NCBI RefSeq assembly: GCF_003315135.1
Contig: NZ_QNRK01000020.1
Span: forward strand, 62,001 to 126,000
Length of the DNA: 64,000 nucleotides
From: Roseiarcus fermentans
GTDB lineage: Bacteria > Pseudomonadota > Alphaproteobacteria > Rhizobiales > Beijerinckiaceae
Direction: 5' to 3'
Of the stretch, positions 1-7,898 are shown piece after piece; position 1 is the stretch's first letter; every line of letters starts with the position of its first letter. The translations under genes were made by a program, and so were the position numbers. Below the pieces are notes generated by a model, which was not told the DNA's origin, made no database searches, and was given only the letters and a program-made list of their open reading frames with translations.

Positions 1-1
1 G

Positions 2-409
2 CTCGGGCTGTGCCTCTCGGGGATGACCAACCCGGCCAAGGTGCTGGCCTTCCTCGATCTCGCCGGCGCCTGGGACCCGTCGCTCGCTTTCGTCATGCTC
101 GGCGCGATCGCCGTCGCTTTCGTCGGCTTCCGCGTCGCGCGGGCGCGCGGCCGGACGGTTTCCGGCGCGCCGCTCGACTGGCCGACCGCGAAGGCGATCG
201 ACGGTTCCGTGATCGGCGGGTCGCTCCTATTCGGCGTCGGCTGGGGGCTCGTGGGCTTGTGCCCCGGCCCGGCGATCGCGGACGTCGGCTTTCTCGACGG
301 CCGGGCGGCGCTGTTCGTCGCGGCGATGGCGGCCGGGATGGCGATCGTCGCCGTCTGGCCCGCGATCCGCGCCGGAGCGCCCGCGACGGCGGCGCTCGAG
401 GACGGATGA
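2..409 (+). CDS. YeeE/YedE-family (DUF6691) membrane protein, 5' end outside window
   Basis: This is the C-terminal part of a small inner-membrane protein of the YeeE/YedE family, whose members carry thiosulfate or other sulfur species across the membrane. The frame is open from the first bases of the window, so the true start lies upstream. The family signatures SGMTNPAKV (near the left edge) and GWGLVGLCPGPA, with its conserved cysteine, are both visible, as are three to four hydrophobic segments. Homologues usually occur as two adjacent half-size genes, so a partner is expected just outside the window. A serine acetyltransferase on the opposite strand nearby fits a sulfur-assimilation neighbourhood. 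The exact substrate is unknown. Confidence 0.85.
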   Translation, partial: LGLCLSGMTNPAKVLAFLDLAGAWDPSLAFVMLGAIAVAFVGFRVARARGRTVSGAPLDWPTAKAIDGSVIGGSLLFGVGWGLVGLCPGPAIADVGFLDGRAALFVAAMAAGMAIVAVWPAIRAGAPATAALEDG

Positions 410-487
410 AGCCGGGCGCGTTGGAAGAAAACACTCCGCCGCGCGGTCGCGGCGCGCCCGGCGTCGGAGAGGCCGAGGGCTGACGCT

Positions 488-700
488 TCACATCGGGGGC
501 CGGACTCCGGGCTCGCGAAGCCGGGCGCTCCGCGCCTCGGCGATGCGGCGCTCGGCGTCGTCGCGGCCCTCCGAAGCGCCCGGCCGCGCGACGAAGACCG
601 CGTCGTCGTCCAGGGGGTTTTCGGCGAGACGCGCGTTGAGGCGCGCGAGGCCGGCGCGCAGGTCGCGCCAGAAGGTTCGGACCGCGGAACCCGAGTCCAT
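488..700 (-). CDS. small hypothetical protein downstream of serine acetyltransferase
   Basis: This 70-residue, charged, Arg-rich ORF starts only 3 bp after the stop codon of the serine acetyltransferase gene, which suggests translational coupling. It begins MDSGSAVRTFWRDLRAGL and has no membrane segment or recognisable domain. In such GC-rich DNA a chance ORF of this length is possible. The tight spacing is the main support; the function is unknown. Confidence 0.4.
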   Translation of the reverse strand: MDSGSAVRTFWRDLRAGLARLNARLAENPLDDDAVFVARPGASEGRDDAERRIAEARSARLREPGVRPPM

Positions 701-703
701 GGG

Positions 704-1648
704 TCAGATCCCCGCGCCGTCGTCGAAGGTTTCGTTGCGCGCCTTGGCCTGGGTGATGCTGCTGCCGGGCGGGACGTCGCGGGTCAGCCAGACGTTGCCG
801 CCGATCGACGAACCTCTGCCGATCGTCACGCGCCCGAGCACGGTCGCGCCGGCGTAGATCACGACGTCGTCTTCGACGATCGGGTGGCGGGGATAGTTCT
901 TGGCGAGGGCGCCCGACGCGTCCGCCTCGAACCGCTTCGCCCCGAGCGTCACCGCCTGGTAGAGGCGCACGTTGCGGCCGATAATGGCCGTCTCGCCGAT
1001 CACGACGCCGGTGCCGTGGTCGATGAAGAACCGTTCGCCGATGGTCGCGCCCGGATGGATGTCGATGCCGGTCGCCGAATGCGCCTCCTCGGCGACGATG
1101 CGGGCGATCATCGTCACGCCGAGCGTGTAGAGTTCGTGCGCCAGCCGGTGGCGGGCGATCGCGGCGAAACCCGGAAAGCAGAACACGATCTCGTCGATGC
1201 TCTTGGCCGACGGGTCGCCCTCGAAGGCGGCCTTGAGGTCGCTGTCGAGGAGCCTGCGAACCTTCGGCAGCGCTTCGGCGAAAGCCTCGACGATGTCGCC
1301 GGCCCTCAGCGGCGAGTCGATCCGGCTCTCGCCCTTCCATTCCCGGGCGAGCGCGAGTTCGAGTTCGATCTGGCGGCGGAGCGCCGACAGCACGGCCTCG
1401 AGCGTCCGGATCACGAAGGCGTCGATCCGTTCCGGCGCCAGGGCGGGCGGGCCGAAATGGCGGGGATAGAGCGCGGCGACCAGGTTTTCGACGATCTCGA
1501 CGATGGTGTCCCGCGACGGCAGCGCCGGCGGCGCGCCGCGGTACCGCCGCGTCTGCGACGCCATTCGTAAAGCGTGAAGCCGGGCGGCCACGCGAGCGAG
1601 GTCCAGATCGGCCTCGCCGCCGGGGCGGTCGTCGCGCAGCGCGGTCAC
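704..1648 (-). CDS. cysE: serine O-acetyltransferase (EpsC/CysE type)
   Basis: This enzyme transfers an acetyl group from acetyl-CoA to L-serine, giving the O-acetylserine used by cysteine synthase. The protein is 314 residues with a GTG start. An N-terminal helical domain (about residues 1-180) is followed by a left-handed beta-helix of hexapeptide repeats. The active-site region AHSATGIDIHPGATIG and the run FFIDHGTGVVIGETA are typical of the family, and the length fits the longer EpsC subgroup. The GTG overlaps the stop of a 54-residue ORF upstream (GTGA), so the two are probably cotranslated. The call is secure; control is probably by sulfur status through the AT-rich region near 1823-1858. 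Confidence 0.93.
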   Translation of the reverse strand: MTALRDDRPGGEADLDLARVAARLHALRMASQTRRYRGAPPALPSRDTIVEIVENLVAALYPRHFGPPALAPERIDAFVIRTLEAVLSALRRQIELELALAREWKGESRIDSPLRAGDIVEAFAEALPKVRRLLDSDLKAAFEGDPSAKSIDEIVFCFPGFAAIARHRLAHELYTLGVTMIARIVAEEAHSATGIDIHPGATIGERFFIDHGTGVVIGETAIIGRNVRLYQAVTLGAKRFEADASGALAKNYPRHPIVEDDVVIYAGATVLGRVTIGRGSSIGGNVWLTRDVPPGSSITQAKARNETFDDGAGI

Positions 1649-1809
1649 GGCGCGCGCCCCTTCTCGTCGAGCAGGACGACGTCGAGGGCTCGCGCGCCGG
1701 AGCCGGGCCGGATCGCGACGATCGTCGAGCCGGCGGTCTCGGGGCGGTTCCGGCGGACGAGCGGCGGAGCGGCGAGCGAAGGGTCGGTGTCGGCGAACCG
1801 GCGCGGCAT
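1645..1809 (-). CDS. 54-residue conserved-looking small protein, first gene of the cysE operon
   Basis: A short ORF starts at ATG 1809 (MPRRFADTDPSLAAPP) and ends in a TGA that overlaps the GTG start of the serine acetyltransferase gene. An AGGAG ribosome-binding site lies about 8 nt upstream of the ATG, and an AT-rich promoter-like stretch lies just beyond it. The ATG, RBS and stop/start overlap together make translation likely. The sequence is basic at the N-terminus, ends in a hydrophobic/charged strand-like stretch (ALDVVLLDEKGRAP), and has no domain I recognise. A role in sulfur metabolism is inferred only from position. Confidence 0.6.
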   Translation of the reverse strand: MPRRFADTDPSLAAPPLVRRNRPETAGSTIVAIRPGSGARALDVVLLDEKGRAP

Positions 1810-1822
1810 GAGAAGTTGCTCC

Positions 1823-1858
1823 TAAGTTAGTCTATAAATTTACTGGAATAATTGGCCA
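1823..1858 (-). promoter_or_regulatory. AT-rich promoter/operator island upstream of the cysE operon
   Basis: A roughly 36-bp stretch of very low GC (core TCTATAAATTTACTGGAAT on the + strand) stands out against the GC-rich surroundings. It sits directly upstream of the RBS of the 54-residue ORF, where the cysE-operon promoter should be. It could hold a promoter and a regulator site, for example for an Rrf2- or LysR-type sulfur regulator. I cannot assign the regulator and see no perfect inverted repeat. Confidence 0.45.
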
Positions 1859-2063
1859 AGTCAAGATGCGCGACGCAGCCGCGCCGAGGCGGCCGCCGGC
1901 GCCGTCATCCCGGCGGCGATGATATGCGACGCCAGAGAAAATCGCTCGCCGCCACGGCCGCTCTCGTGGTCGGGCCGTCGCCGGCGTTCCGGGGAGATGT
2001 CCTGCTCGCGAGGAATCGAGCGAAACAGCGCGGGCGCCGGAGGATTTCGGACCCGCGGCCCGA

Positions 2064-2216
2064 TCAGCGGCGCATCACCATGTCCACCAGCGCGAACAGC
2101 ACGACCACGAGCGCGACGCCGGCGATCAGCACGATGCGCACATTGTGGCCGGTCACGCCGGCTCTGACTCTGTCCTTGTTGGTTTCGGTGACGACGGGTT
2201 GCTCCTTCGGGTCCAT
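2064..2216 (-). CDS. 50-residue single-pass membrane protein
   Basis: Starting at ATG 2216, this 50-residue protein has a short polar N-terminus (MDPKEQPVVTETNKDRVRAG) followed by one strong transmembrane helix (about residues 27-46, VRIVLIAGVALVVVLFALV) and a short basic tail. The abrupt polarity change and one clear helix are typical of real small membrane proteins. The longer in-frame reading upstream is Ala/Arg-rich and looks like non-coding read-through, so the short start is preferred. Function unknown. Confidence 0.6.
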   Translation of the reverse strand: MDPKEQPVVTETNKDRVRAGVTGHNVRIVLIAGVALVVVLFALVDMVMRR

Positions 2217-2514
2217 GGCGGCCTCCAGTCCGACGAGTGCAGGGGCGGGCCGGTCGCGCCGGCCCAGGGACGTCATCATCGACACCAGGAGCGCAAAGCG
2301 GCGGTCGCGCTCGGACACCGCGGCGCCGGCGGCCCGCGCCGCCGGCCGAGTCCCGCCGAGGGCCGCGGCTGGGACGGCCGAATGGGTCATCGCCGGACGC
2401 ATGGCGAACCCTTCGCGCCGCGAGCGCGCTCTCGCGCGAGGTCGCGCTGATGCGGCCGCCGGACGCTTCGCGACGCCGGCGCACATCGTCCGGCGCAGCC
2501 CGACCCCGTCCCGT

Positions 2515-2955
2515 TCACGGCCGCCCCCCGCCCGATGTGATGACCTCGACGATCTGGCGCGTCGACGGCTTCACGATCGCCACCTCCCCGCCGGCAACCG
2601 CGTAAACGAATCCGCGGTATTCCGGCACGAGGTCGGTCACGCTCGCAGGCAAGGGCTGGACGTCCACGTTTCCGGGAAGCGGCGACCCGACCTCGACAGC
2701 GACGGCGCCCGCGCCGGGCGGCGCCGTGGCGAGCAGCGACTTTGCGATCTGCGCCGCGCGGTCAGGCGCGATCTGGCTGGCGCCGACGGCGCGCGCGTCG
2801 CCGGGATCGACCGGCCGGCCGGAGCGCGTGCCGGCGTCGGCGCTCCCGGGCCCCCCAGGGGCGTCGGCAGCGCCCTGAAGCGGGTTCGCGAGGGCGAGGC
2901 TCGGCAAAGCGACGCCGAGACCGAAAGCCGAGACCGCCGCGCGTGCGCACTTCAT
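2515..2955 (-). CDS. secreted DUF1236-type protein
   Basis: The protein is 146 residues from ATG 2955. It has a signal peptide (about residues 1-23, MKCARAAVSAFGLGVALPSL then ALA) followed by a Pro/Gly/Ala-rich linker. The C-terminal domain (about residues 90-140) contains YRGFVYAVAGGEVAIVKPSTRQIVEVI, which matches the DUF1236 pattern of an aromatic-Gly pair and a closing I-V-x-V-I strand. Such proteins are common exported stress proteins in Hyphomicrobiales. A perfect GGAAC-N16-CGTT promoter lies 31 bp upstream, so expression by sigma-EcfG is likely. The biochemical role is unknown. Confidence 0.75.
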   Translation of the reverse strand: MKCARAAVSAFGLGVALPSLALANPLQGAADAPGGPGSADAGTRSGRPVDPGDARAVGASQIAPDRAAQIAKSLLATAPPGAGAVAVEVGSPLPGNVDVQPLPASVTDLVPEYRGFVYAVAGGEVAIVKPSTRQIVEVITSGGGRP

Positions 2956-2985
2956 TCTTCGCTCCCTCGCGATCCTCGCGGAGAG

Positions 2986-3010
2986 AACGAGCCGCATCGG
3001 GGAAAGTTCC
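2986..3010 (-). promoter_or_regulatory. sigma-EcfG-type promoter for the DUF1236 gene
   Basis: Read on the minus strand, GGAAC (3010-3006) is separated by exactly 16 nt from CGTT (2989-2986). This is the established alphaproteobacterial general-stress promoter consensus. It lies 31 bp upstream of the ATG at 2955, in the correct orientation. Confidence 0.75.
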
Positions 3011-3065
3011 GCGAGCCGGGCCCAGCGGCGAAGGCGGGCTCGCGTTGCGCTGGCGGCCGGCGCGG

Positions 3066-4148
3066 CTACGAGGTCAGACGGGCCTGGGGGACGGTGAGGC
3101 GGATGGCGAGACCCTCGGGCTTCCATGACCGCTCGATATCGCCGCCGAGCTGCTTGTTCACGGCGATCCGCGACAGCACGCCGCCGAATCCTTCCAGCCC
3201 GGTCGGCGGCTCGACTCTCGGTCCGCCGCGCTCGGTCCAAAGCAACGCGACCTGCTCGCCGTCCTCCGAACACGTGACGTCGATGGTCCCGGAGTCGGCC
3301 GACAAGGCGCCGTATTTGGCGGCGTTGGTCGCGAACTCGTGCACGAGCAGCGCGAGGCTCGCGACCGCCGGCCCGGCGACCGGAAGGTCCACGCCGGAAA
3401 TCGAGATCCGCGCGCCGCCGTCCGCGCGGGGGCTGTCGAACGGCGCCACGATCGTTCGCAGGAGCGACTGGAGCGTCGCCGGCTGTCCCGAGGATTCGAC
3501 CATGCCGTGCGCAAAGGTCAGCGAATGCGCGCGCGCGAGCGCGGCCAGGCGCTCGCGCACGGAGTCCGCCAATTCCGCGACCGAATGCGCGGAGCGCGCG
3601 CTCAGCCCCACGATGCTGCTGGACAGCGCGAACAGATTCTTCACCCGATGGCTCATCTCGCGCAGGAGCAACTGCTGACGGTCCCGCGCCTTCGTGAGCT
3701 CGCTGATGTCGCGGGCGATTTTCGAAGCGCCGATGATCCGGCCCCTCCCGTCCCGGATCGGCGAAATGGTCAGGGAAATGTCGATCAGGCTTCCATTCTT
3801 GTGCTGCCGGATCGTTTCGTAATGGCGAATCGGCTCGCCGCGCCGGATCTTGTCGAGGATCGCCGGCTCCTCGTCCTGCCGCTCCTCGGGAATGATGAGC
3901 GAGACCTGGCGTCCGACCGCCTCCGCGGCCGTGAATCCGAACAGACGTTCCGCGCCCCGGTTCCAGCTCAGGATCACGCCGTCCAGGTCCTTGGACAGGA
4001 TCGCGTCGTCGGAGGACTCGACGATCGCCGCGTAATGCAGGGCCTTTCGGATGCCGCGTTCCCGCTTCTTCTTATGCTGGCGGTGAAGTTCATCTCGTCT
4101 GTCCGTCGGACCGGACGCAGGGAGCGTTTCGCGCTCGATGTTGCTCAT
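3066..4148 (-). CDS. PAS-domain HWE/HisKA_2-family sensor histidine kinase
   Basis: The protein is a 360-residue cytoplasmic kinase with no membrane segment. A PAS domain (about residues 36-155) precedes the kinase core. The phosphoacceptor region EMSHRVKNLFALSSS places the histidine near residue 167. The N-box HEFATNAAKYGALS and the motif LWTERGG (a W-x-E signature) mark the HWE/HisKA_2 class. Kinases of this class commonly phosphorylate PhyR, whose gene lies 1 kb away, so this is a good candidate PhyR kinase responding to a cytoplasmic signal. The start at 4148 (MSNIERETL) is preferred over an upstream ATG because a GGAAAG-like RBS precedes it. Confidence 0.88.
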   Translation of the reverse strand: MSNIERETLPASGPTDRRDELHRQHKKKRERGIRKALHYAAIVESSDDAILSKDLDGVILSWNRGAERLFGFTAAEAVGRQVSLIIPEERQDEEPAILDKIRRGEPIRHYETIRQHKNGSLIDISLTISPIRDGRGRIIGASKIARDISELTKARDRQQLLLREMSHRVKNLFALSSSIVGLSARSAHSVAELADSVRERLAALARAHSLTFAHGMVESSGQPATLQSLLRTIVAPFDSPRADGGARISISGVDLPVAGPAVASLALLVHEFATNAAKYGALSADSGTIDVTCSEDGEQVALLWTERGGPRVEPPTGLEGFGGVLSRIAVNKQLGGDIERSWKPEGLAIRLTVPQARLTS

Positions 4149-4685
4149 ACAACAGCTTTCCGGGTGATGATACGAAGGCCGGCGCATCGTATTTGCTGGA
4201 ATCATCGTCGGCCGCACAGTCGTCGCCAAGCCAGGACGTCATGCTCCGGAACGACACAAACAAGCCGGCGCTGGACTGGCCCGACGGCGAGGACCGCCAG
4301 CGTGTCCAAGCGCAGGCAAGCTTGGAGAGAGTCTCGAATCTTGTAAATAGCCTGTCCTGCCGCTCTGTGCGCGGGATCTCGTCGTCCGACCGACAGCCGT
4401 CATCGATTGCGTTGGGAAAATGTCGATTCGATGACCGACGCCACAGACTTGTTCAGTGTTGTGGAGCCGCTTCAGCGTGAAGAATCAGCTTTGCGCCGCG
4501 TCGTGGCGAAAGCGGGACGCGGACGCGAGCCCGTTTGCGCATCGGAAGGCGACCCGGCCTCTTCAAGCAAAAGTGATCGATCTGTTGCAGGCGCCTTGAT
4601 CGACAGGCGGCGCCAGAACGGATCGCCGCGACAGGCTACGGAGACGCGGGCCCGAATTCTCCCCCGATCATGAAAATGGCCGGCC
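4149..4685. other. 537-bp stretch with no supported gene
   Basis: This lies between the kinase start and the end of nepR. I see only short, low-complexity ORFs on both strands, none with a domain or convincing start. The position downstream of nepR, where many relatives carry ecfG, holds nothing resembling a sigma factor. Confidence 0.6.
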
Positions 4686-4895
4686 TCAGGCCTTCGGCCG
4701 TGCCCGATCCCTCGATTCCGCGGGGATTTCCCCCGCCTCGAGCCGCGACAGAAGCGCTTCGAACTGGGCCGGAAGCGGCTCGCGCAGGAGGTCGTCGTAA
4801 TGCGCCCGAAGCGCGCGACCGATGGCGTCGAGGGGCGTCGCATTCGTCGGCGCCTCGACCGACGACGGATGTTTCGAGGCGGTGAGCTTCGTCAT
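4686..4895 (-). CDS. nepR: NepR-type anti-sigma factor
   Basis: This 69-residue protein has the NepR core DAIGRALRAHYDDLLREPLP followed by QFEALLSRLEAGE (about residues 24-57). In the general stress response NepR binds and holds the ECF sigma factor EcfG, and phosphorylated PhyR removes it. ATG 4895 (MTKLTASKHPSS) is preferred over a longer reading because the extension is not family-like. It is divergent from phyR across a 240-bp intergenic region. The usual partner gene ecfG does not follow it here. Confidence 0.9.
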   Translation of the reverse strand: MTKLTASKHPSSVEAPTNATPLDAIGRALRAHYDDLLREPLPAQFEALLSRLEAGEIPAESRDRARPKA

Positions 4896-5135
4896 TCTTT
4901 CGCTCTCGTGTCCGGATAATGGCGGCGGACCGGCGCGTCGGATATAACCGCATTGCCCGTGCGGATCCGACGGTCTGGAACGCATTTAACGGGTCGATCC
5001 GCCCGAATTCAAGTCGCGCTGCTTAAGTATTTTCCACAATTGCGGCCATGGAGTCGAAGGACGACGTGAGGGAAAAACGGAACTCCGACGCGCTCGACCG
5101 CTTCGGGTTCGGCCAACCGGGAATGGAAGGCTCAG

Positions 5136-5924
5136 ATGTCAATCTCGACGGAAATTCGACCCCTGATTCCCTATCTTCGGCGGTTTTCATGCGCGCTCGC
5201 CGGCAATCGTGAGGGCGGAGACGCGCTCGTGGCCGCGACGCTCGGACGCCTGGCCGCAGACCCGCAATCGTTTCGGCGCGATATTCACCCCAGAATGGCG
5301 CTCTTCCGCGCCCTCCTCGACGCCTGGTCCGGCGCCCGGCCGTCGGAGACGGAGGCCGGAAACCAGTCTGCCGTCGATCGCAAGCTCGCCGCGCTTTCCC
5401 CGCAGACGCGGCAGGCGTTCCTGTTGTATGCGGTCGAGGGGTTTTCGGTTGCGGAGGTCGCAGCCATCATGGGATTCGATCGCTCCCGCGTCTCGCGCTT
5501 GCTGGCGCGCGGCGGGGCGGACATCGGCCGAGAGCTGGCCGCGACCGTCATGATCATCGAGGACGAGCCGATCATCGCCATGGATCTTGAAACCATCGTC
5601 GAGGACCTCGGGCACGAAGTGGTCGGAATCGTCAGAACCCGTCGTCAGGCGGTGGCGCTTGCGGCCGAGCGCGAGCCGGAATTGATCGTCGCCGACATCC
5701 AGCTGGCCGACGGCAGCTCCGGCATCGAGGCGGTCAACGAGATCGTCGGCAAGAAGAGCAAACCGGTCGTGTTCGTCACCGCTCATCCGGGCATCTATCT
5801 GAGCGCGATCAAGAACAGACCCGAGCCGGTTTTCCTGCTGTCGAAGCCTTTCAGCGCCGATTCGGTTCGCGCCGCCGTCTGTCAGGCCCTGTTTTTCGAC
5901 CGGAGAGCCCACGCCGCAGCGTGA
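5136..5924 (+). CDS. phyR: general stress response regulator PhyR
   Basis: The 262-residue protein has a sigma-factor-like N-terminal domain (about residues 1-130; LSPQTRQAFLLYAVEGFSV is a sigma-4-like helix-turn-helix) fused to a C-terminal receiver domain (about 137-255). The receiver shows the acidic pair in MIIEDEPI, a phospho-acceptor Asp near residue 187 in IVADIQL, and the conserved FVTAH threonine and SKPF lysine. When phosphorylated, PhyR binds NepR by sigma mimicry and frees EcfG. It is divergent from nepR and close to an HWE kinase. The identification is secure. Confidence 0.96.
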   Translation: MSISTEIRPLIPYLRRFSCALAGNREGGDALVAATLGRLAADPQSFRRDIHPRMALFRALLDAWSGARPSETEAGNQSAVDRKLAALSPQTRQAFLLYAVEGFSVAEVAAIMGFDRSRVSRLLARGGADIGRELAATVMIIEDEPIIAMDLETIVEDLGHEVVGIVRTRRQAVALAAEREPELIVADIQLADGSSGIEAVNEIVGKKSKPVVFVTAHPGIYLSAIKNRPEPVFLLSKPFSADSVRAAVCQALFFDRRAHAAA

Positions 5925-5953
5925 CGAGCCGGTCTCGACCGGCGCCGACGTCG

Positions 5954-6151
5954 TCAGCCTGGCTGCTGCGGCGCCTCCGGAGGCGCCGGTTGCGGGGACT
6001 CGATCGGCTCGGGCGGCGTCACGATATCCGGACCCGGCGTCGGAATCTCGGGCCGACGGTCTGGTTCGGGATTTTCCGCAGGCGTCGGCGGGCGGATGAT
6101 GTCGGGGGCCGGGGCCGGGCTATTCGGCTCTTGCGGGTCGTGAGCAGGCAT
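5954..6151 (-). CDS. small proline-rich protein
   Basis: This 65-residue protein consists almost entirely of Pro, Glu, Asp and Ala in repeats of the type P-D-I-x-x-P-x-P-x-E. A good RBS (GAGGAG) lies 6 nt before ATG 6151. Similar short proline-rich, acidic proteins are frequent near stress genes in Hyphomicrobiales. It has no signal peptide or membrane helix and is likely disordered. It is convergent with phyR. Function unknown. Confidence 0.6.
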   Translation of the reverse strand: MPAHDPQEPNSPAPAPDIIRPPTPAENPEPDRRPEIPTPGPDIVTPPEPIESPQPAPPEAPQQPG

Positions 6152-6298
6152 TTCATCTCCTCGAATGCGAAAACCGTCGATCGCCCTCGGCCTCGCCGGC
6201 GGCGGCCTCGGGCTACGTGACGCAGCGCACGCCGGGGCGCCCGCCGCGCGTGACCAGCCGTCGGTCGCCGTCGCGCGCGCGACAGCCGTTCCGCCGTC

Positions 6299-7303
6299 TC
6301 AAGGCTGGCCTGTCCCACCCGACGAGCCGTATACCTGACCGGTCGCATAGCTCGCGTCGGCGGCGGCGAGCTGGACATAGATCGAAGCCAGCTCCGCAGG
6401 CTGCCCGGGCCTGCCGAACGACGTCTGGGCGCCGAACGCCTCGAGCTTTTCCATGGTCGCGCCGCCGCTCACCTGCAGCGGCGTCCAGATCGGACCCGGC
6501 GCGACCGCGTTGACCCGAATCCCCTTGCTGGCGAGCTGTTTCGCCAGTGACTTCACGTAATTCATCGTCGCCGCCTTGGTCTGGGCGTAGTCGTACAGGT
6601 CGGGCGACGGATCGTAGGCTTGCTCGGACGTCGTGGCGACGATGGTCGACCCCGGCGGGAGATGCGGGAGCGCAGCGCGGATGATCCAGAACGGCGCATA
6701 GATGTTGGTTTTCATCGTCGCGTCGAAGTCCTCGCTCGAGATGTCGAGGACCGATTTCCGCGCTTGTTGGCGACCGGCGTTCATCACCAGAATATCGAGA
6801 CCGCCGAGGCCCCGCACAGCCTCGTCGACCAGCCGCTTGCAAAATGCTTCATCGCGCAGGTCGCCCGGGATCGACAGCCCGGTCCGGCCCTCCTGTCGCA
6901 CGAGTTCGATCACGTCGCGCGCGTCCGGCTGCTCTTCCGGCAAATGATTGATCGCCACGTCCGCGCCTTCCCGGGCGAATGCGATCGCCGCGGCGCGGCC
7001 CATGCCGGAGTCGCCGCCCGTGATCAACGCCTTCCGTCCCGAAAGACGCCCCGATCCGCGGTAGCTCTTTTCTCCGTGGTCCGGCTTCGGGTCCATTCGG
7101 CTCGCGAGACCGGGCCAAGGCTGGGACTGACGTTGGAACGGCGGCTTCGGGTATCTGGTCTCGGGATTGACGAGGGCGGGCGCCGGACTTTGCGACGGCC
7201 CGGATTGGGCAAGCGCCGGACCCGCCGCCGCAACGGCGAGGCTTGCCCCGCCGGCGCCCACGATCTCCCGACGAGAAAACGGTCCGCGTTCGAATGTGCT
7301 CAT
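6299..7303 (-). CDS. Tat-exported SDR-family oxidoreductase
   Basis: The protein is 334 residues from ATG 7303. A twin-arginine signal (FSRREIVGAGGASLAVAAAG, about residues 8-27) precedes a linker and a complete short-chain dehydrogenase domain. The nucleotide motif is TGGDSGMGRA and the active site is YAQTK (Tyr-x-x-x-Lys). The sequence before the fold (DPKPDHGEKSYRGSGRLSGR) matches stress-associated SDRs of the YdaD/YhdG type. Tat export suggests it folds with its cofactor before leaving the cytoplasm. Its position beside phyR and a near-consensus stress promoter suggests membership of the general stress regulon. Substrate unknown. Confidence 0.85.
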   Translation of the reverse strand: MSTFERGPFSRREIVGAGGASLAVAAAGPALAQSGPSQSPAPALVNPETRYPKPPFQRQSQPWPGLASRMDPKPDHGEKSYRGSGRLSGRKALITGGDSGMGRAAAIAFAREGADVAINHLPEEQPDARDVIELVRQEGRTGLSIPGDLRDEAFCKRLVDEAVRGLGGLDILVMNAGRQQARKSVLDISSEDFDATMKTNIYAPFWIIRAALPHLPPGSTIVATTSEQAYDPSPDLYDYAQTKAATMNYVKSLAKQLASKGIRVNAVAPGPIWTPLQVSGGATMEKLEAFGAQTSFGRPGQPAELASIYVQLAAADASYATGQVYGSSGGTGQP

Positions 7304-7419
7304 GACGAGGGCTCCGTCGCCAATTGCCGCCGTGCGCGCAGGCGGGGCGGCTTTCGGGCTTTGGGTTGGCTTGCGCCGGACAGCGGAGACCTGCGCAGCC
7401 GGCGCGGGGCTCGCCTCTA

Positions 7420-7445
7420 GACGCGGGCTTGCCTCCGTCTGTTCC
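7420..7445 (-). promoter_or_regulatory. near-consensus sigma-EcfG promoter for the Tat SDR
   Basis: On the minus strand GGAAC (7445-7441) and CGTC (7423-7420) are 17 nt apart, one mismatch from GGAAC-N17-CGTT. It points toward the SDR gene, 117 bp away. It is weaker than the exact matches elsewhere. Confidence 0.35.
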
Positions 7446-7527
7446 CGAAGGCGACTTCGAAAACCGCACGGAGGCCTGTTTCCGCCAGCGCCCGAACGCC
7501 CGCCCGCTCCAGACGGCGACGCCATGC

Positions 7528-7553
7528 GGAACTTCTTTCCTCGGCGTCTCGTT
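7528..7553 (+). promoter_or_regulatory. sigma-EcfG promoter for the DUF6496 gene
   Basis: GGAAC (7528-7532), a 17-nt spacer and CGTT (7550-7553) give an exact match to the general-stress promoter, 60 bp upstream of ATG 7614 and correctly oriented. Confidence 0.8.
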
Positions 7554-7613
7554 AGAGGAGCGAGCGCCGTCGCCAGGACATTGGCGGGGCGTGCATCCGG
7601 AAGGACGAGGCTG

Positions 7614-7883
7614 ATGGCGCAAACAGAATCCCGGTCCCAGAAGGAAACGGTCGAGCGGGTTATGCATGAGTTCAAGCACGGCGAACTGCGCAGCGGCGGC
7701 GGGTCCACGAAAGTGACGAATCCGAAGCAGGCCGTCGCAATCGCCCTCAGCGAGGCCGGCGCTTCGGACCAACAGTCACCGGAGCGGAACGCGCGCCGCC
7801 TTCGTCGCACGAAGGCGAAGGAGCGGCGGGGCGAGACCGCGCAAGCCGAAACCGAAGGACGGCGTGGCGGCGAGGCCGACTGA
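7614..7883 (+). CDS. DUF6496 domain protein, likely general-stress protein
   Basis: The protein is 89 residues. The N-terminal half (MAQTESRSQKETVERVMHEF then KHGELRSG and TNPKQAVAIALSEAG) matches DUF6496, a family of small cytoplasmic proteins common in Proteobacteria. The C-terminal half is highly basic (RRLRRTKAKERRG) and could bind nucleic acid; that is inference. A longer upstream reading exists but passes through promoter sequence, so ATG 7614 is chosen. An exact EcfG promoter precedes it. Confidence 0.8.
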   Translation: MAQTESRSQKETVERVMHEFKHGELRSGGGSTKVTNPKQAVAIALSEAGASDQQSPERNARRLRRTKAKERRGETAQAETEGRRGGEAD

Positions 7884-7898
7884 AGTTTGTCCCGCTGC

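Noticed and set aside
93-1340. 415-residue ORF on the minus strand over the YeeE and cysE genes
   Set aside because: Arg/Pro-rich composition and overlap in another frame with clear cysE coding sequence; it is a high-GC shadow.
1852-3678. 608-residue plus-strand ORF
   Set aside because: It is antisense to the DUF1236 and kinase genes, very Arg/Ser-rich, with no domain.
4407-4673. 88-residue plus-strand ORF between the kinase and nepR
   Set aside because: No good RBS, no domain, low-complexity C-terminus; not supported as a gene or as the missing ecfG.
4977-5110. GGAAC boxes upstream of phyR as EcfG promoters
   Set aside because: Neither GGAAC (near 4977 and 5076) is followed by CGTT at 16 or 17 nt.
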